This document shows, piece by piece, positions 29,665-32,432 of a DNA stretch of 32,432 nucleotides. How positions within the stretch are numbered: the first letter of the stretch is position 1; each line of letters begins with the position of its first letter. The position numbers were made by a program, and so were the translations under genes. The notes below the pieces were generated by a model. It was not told the origin of the DNA. It saw only the letters and a list, made by a program, of their open reading frames with translations, and ran no database searches. Origin of the DNA: Hellea sp. (GTDB taxonomy: Bacteria; Pseudomonadota; Alphaproteobacteria; Caulobacterales; Maricaulaceae); NCBI GenBank assembly GCA_014238285.1, contig JABABK010000012.1, positions 28,451 to 60,882 of the forward strand, given 5' to 3'.

Positions 29665-32432
29665 GTGAATTCACACATAAAAAAATATTTACTCCAGTCG
29701 ACAATGCTTGTCGGTGCGCTGACTGTTGGTGTTTCTACATCTGCTTTTGCACAAGATGCTGGTGATCAATTCTCTGATTCCGATGAAATCATCGTTACAG
29801 GTTCACGTATTGGTCGTAAGGACCTAGATAGTGCCAGCCCGATCACAGTTGTTGATCGTGAAGAGCTGGTTATTTCTGGTATCTCAGATATCGGTGACTT
29901 GATCCAAACTATTCCTTCCATGTCCGGTTCACCAATCGGTACCACCACAAACAATGGCGGTAATGGCTCTGTTCGTATTGACCTTCGTGGTCTCGGTACT
30001 GCTCGTACGCTGACACTTGTTGACGGTAAGCGTATGGTTGACAGCGGTGACTTCCAAACAGTTCCTGGTATGATGATTGATCGTGTTGATATCCTGAAAG
30101 ATGGTGCATCTGCGATTTATGGTGCTGACGCCGTTGCTGGTGTTGTTAACGTTATCACTCGTAGAGATTTTGATGGTATCGAGCTTGTTGGCCAATACAA
30201 TACTTGGGACAAAACAAGTAATGGTACACAGTACACATTGGGCGCGTTAGCCGGTACGACTTTCGATAAAGGTAATGTATCATTTGGCGCAGAATATGTT
30301 GATCAAGAAGCAGCATTTCAGCGTGACTTCCCATGGGATTATTTCCAGGATTCATATTACATCTACCCAGAAGGATGTGAAGACACTCTAACAGAGCCAT
30401 ATCCAACAGGTTGTTACCCACTTGGATCATCTCGTATTCCTGAAAGCCGTTTGACTTTCGCCACACAAGGAACCTTCCTTGTCGGTACGCCTGCAACAGT
30501 GCCTTATGAAGTTGGCGCAATCGTTCCTCATGATGGTCGCAATTATAACTACGCGCCTGTCAACTATATGCAGACACCATATACAAAGCTTAATATGTTC
30601 GCGAATGCTAACTATGAAGTTATGGATAATGTAGACTTTAACGTATCTTTGAGAACCAATAACCGGAAATCTGCTCAGGAATTGGCACCTATGCCATATA
30701 ACTCCCCGACAGACCCTGGCTATTCTGGAGTTTTCAATGGCACAGCGTATAACGGTATTTCAGAAGATAACTATTATCTCCGTCGTGCTGTTGATGCCTA
30801 TAACACTGCGAATGGTTTGGTTACCGGAGATACTGGTTTCCTCGAATACGAACCTATCCGTGATGGACGTCGTCGGATGATCGAAACAAATCGTCGTTTC
30901 ACCCAAGATGTTACACAGACACAAGTCACTGCTAGCCTTGATGGCGAAATCAGCGGTATTAACTGGGAAGTTTTTGCTAACCACGGTTATCGTAATGTTG
31001 AATCACGTGACTTTGGTCAGTTCTCTGGTGAGCGCCTTTCAAACGCCTTCGGTCCTTCAGCGGATCTCGATGGTGACGGTCAGCCTGAATGTTATGGCGA
31101 TATTGCCGATCCGACTTCAATAATCGTTGGTTGTGTACCGTTTAACTTCTTTGGCGGTGGTTCTGTTACTCGCGCAACTGGTGAAGTTACAGCTTCAACA
31201 GTTACTGATGACATGATCGATTATGTAACGGCCAACCTGCTGGATCGCCAGAAAGACACATTTACGTCTATCGGTGCTGATTTCTCAGGCGATGCATTTG
31301 AATTGCCAGGTGGTACACTTCAGTGGGCTGCTGGTATGGGACACTGGAAACGTGCTCTAACAAATGACCTGGATTCTAATAAGATACTTGGTAATGTTAC
31401 GGGTAACACTGGCGCTTCAACAGCTGGTTCAGTTTCCAATTACAACCTGCACGGCGAACTATTCGCGCCTGTTTGGGGTAATGGTACACAGCGTTTGGAT
31501 CTTAAAGGTGGCTTACGTTATGATGACTTTAGTTCTTTTGGAGATAAAGTTACGTGGCAAGTCGGTGCCGAGTTCCAAGCTCTTGAGAGTTTGAAACTTC
31601 GCGGTACAGCTGGTTCAGTTTTCCGGACACCTACTATCTTTAACCTCTTCGGTGGTGTTTCAGATAGTTTCCCAACTTATTCTGACCCATGTGCACAAAC
31701 GCCTCTTCCGGCTGGATGTGCGCAAGCTGCTGTTCAGCTTGATACACAGCTACTGGCTCACGTTGGTGGTAACCCTAATCTTGGAGCAGAATCTGGTGAT
31801 ACGATCACTTTGGGTGCCGTATTCACACCAAAACTTGGTGCTTTGAATGCGTCTGTCACAGTTGATTACTTCAGAACGACGCTAGATGACGCCATCGGCG
31901 GAATTCCAACACAGACTATTCTTAACCAGTGCTATGTTGAGCAAAACCAAGCTGCTTGTGGTTTGATTGTGCGTCGCGCAGATTATTCAATCGCGTCGCT
32001 TTCTCAGGCACCGCTTAATCTGGATACTCTGAAAGTTGAAGGTATTGATAGTGAACTACGGTGGGATTACGAAGCTGGCTTTGGTGATCTTCGCGGTTCA
32101 TTCATCTGGACTCATGTTCTTGAAAACTCTCAAGTATCTGCGATTACTGGCTCTAAAGATGACCTAGTTGGACGTTTTTCCGGTCAAGCTTATCCTGAAG
32201 ATAAGTTCAACTACTCTTTGGGTTGGGCTAAGAATGGCATGAGCCTAACTTACCGTGGTGAGTATGTCGGTTCCCTAGAAGCAGATACATTCTGTAACTG
32301 TGGTGCTGGTAACCAGGCTGATGGTTCATACCGTCAACAGATTGGTTCTGAATTGTATCACGACATTGTTGTTGGTTACGATTGGGAAGACAAAGGTCTT
32401 ACTGTGACAGGTGGTGTTACTAACCTAACTAA
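29665..32432 (+). CDS. TonB-dependent outer-membrane receptor, 3' end beyond the window
   Basis: The frame is open for 922 codons from the GTG at 29665 to the window end. It begins with a signal peptide (hydrophobic core MLVGALTVGVSTSAFA, cleavage before QDAGD), then DEIIVTGSRI (40-49), a TonB-box-like segment. A plug domain follows (SPITVVDREELVISG, VDGKRMVDSG, LKDGASAIYGADAVAGVVNV), then a long beta-barrel with alternating aromatic strands. Two-cysteine loops (CEDTLTEPYPTGC) are probably extracellular. The receptor imports a ligand across the outer membrane using TonB energy; the ligand cannot be read. AAGGGG six bases before the GTG supports this start. By the window end it is already in late barrel strands (VTGGVTNLT), so few residues are missing. 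Confidence 0.93.
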   Translation, partial: MNSHIKKYLLQSTMLVGALTVGVSTSAFAQDAGDQFSDSDEIIVTGSRIGRKDLDSASPITVVDREELVISGISDIGDLIQTIPSMSGSPIGTTTNNGGNGSVRIDLRGLGTARTLTLVDGKRMVDSGDFQTVPGMMIDRVDILKDGASAIYGADAVAGVVNVITRRDFDGIELVGQYNTWDKTSNGTQYTLGALAGTTFDKGNVSFGAEYVDQEAAFQRDFPWDYFQDSYYIYPEGCEDTLTEPYPTGCYPLGSSRIPESRLTFATQGTFLVGTPATVPYEVGAIVPHDGRNYNYAPVNYMQTPYTKLNMFANANYEVMDNVDFNVSLRTNNRKSAQELAPMPYNSPTDPGYSGVFNGTAYNGISEDNYYLRRAVDAYNTANGLVTGDTGFLEYEPIRDGRRRMIETNRRFTQDVTQTQVTASLDGEISGINWEVFANHGYRNVESRDFGQFSGERLSNAFGPSADLDGDGQPECYGDIADPTSIIVGCVPFNFFGGGSVTRATGEVTASTVTDDMIDYVTANLLDRQKDTFTSIGADFSGDAFELPGGTLQWAAGMGHWKRALTNDLDSNKILGNVTGNTGASTAGSVSNYNLHGELFAPVWGNGTQRLDLKGGLRYDDFSSFGDKVTWQVGAEFQALESLKLRGTAGSVFRTPTIFNLFGGVSDSFPTYSDPCAQTPLPAGCAQAAVQLDTQLLAHVGGNPNLGAESGDTITLGAVFTPKLGALNASVTVDYFRTTLDDAIGGIPTQTILNQCYVEQNQAACGLIVRRADYSIASLSQAPLNLDTLKVEGIDSELRWDYEAGFGDLRGSFIWTHVLENSQVSAITGSKDDLVGRFSGQAYPEDKFNYSLGWAKNGMSLTYRGEYVGSLEADTFCNCGAGNQADGSYRQQIGSELYHDIVVGYDWEDKGLTVTGGVTNLT

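Noticed and set aside
1-32432. CRISPR arrays
   Set aside because: No regularly spaced direct repeats were seen.

Overview
The window looks like chromosomal DNA of a marine-type alphaproteobacterium, perhaps Maricaulales/Hyphomonadaceae-like. The grounds are an alphaproteobacterial-style methionyl-tRNA synthetase with an FSTS signature loop, an alphaproteobacterial-type 5S rRNA, DUF1761 membrane proteins and a long TonB-dependent receptor. The order-level placement is an inference from gene content. There are two halves. Positions 1 to about 21,300 are AT-rich by eye, mosaic and accessory. Positions from about 23,030 to the end are denser, less AT-rich and housekeeping-like.

Accessory half: (1) a translationally coupled pair, an EgtD-like histidine methyltransferase and an Asp/Glu racemase relative lacking one catalytic cysteine (95-1692). 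(2) A small membrane protein and a scar at about 3165-3180 where a truncated tyrosine integrase and an unrelated truncated gene meet back to back. (3) A minus-strand cluster (11640 down to 3763) of one TPR-glycosyltransferase and four sulfotransferase-domain proteins, one of them carrying three sulfotransferase domains in a single chain. This probably builds and sulfates a surface glycan. (4) A graveyard (12062-15160) with the head of an IS3 orfA fused in frame to another protein, a zinc-ribbon membrane protein, an IS21 istA/istB remnant, an unknown 289-aa gene and a decayed coding fragment. (5) A tight six-gene plus-strand operon (15209-21052): lipoprotein solute-binding protein, permease and ATPase of a polar-amino-acid-type ABC importer, a SAM methyltransferase, an unrecognised 452-aa protein and a P-loop ATPase.

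Boundary: 21053-23107 holds two strong hairpin terminators, a 5S rRNA gene without a 23S gene beside it, a DUF4102-type tyrosine integrase with a probable TTG start and a His-to-Arg change at a catalytic position, and tRNA-Thr(UGU). This looks like the edge of an integrated element, but I found no duplicated tRNA end to mark the other edge.

Core half: two DUF1761 paralogues, metG followed directly by a glutathione-S-transferase-like gene, a four-gene minus-strand operon (secreted protein, ATP-grasp-like protein, metallo-beta-lactamase-fold hydrolase, GFA-family protein), and a TonB-dependent receptor that runs off the end. I saw no CRISPR array. The best candidates for an undescribed system are the six-gene importer/methyltransferase/ATPase operon and the TPR-linked glycosyltransferase-sulfotransferase cluster.
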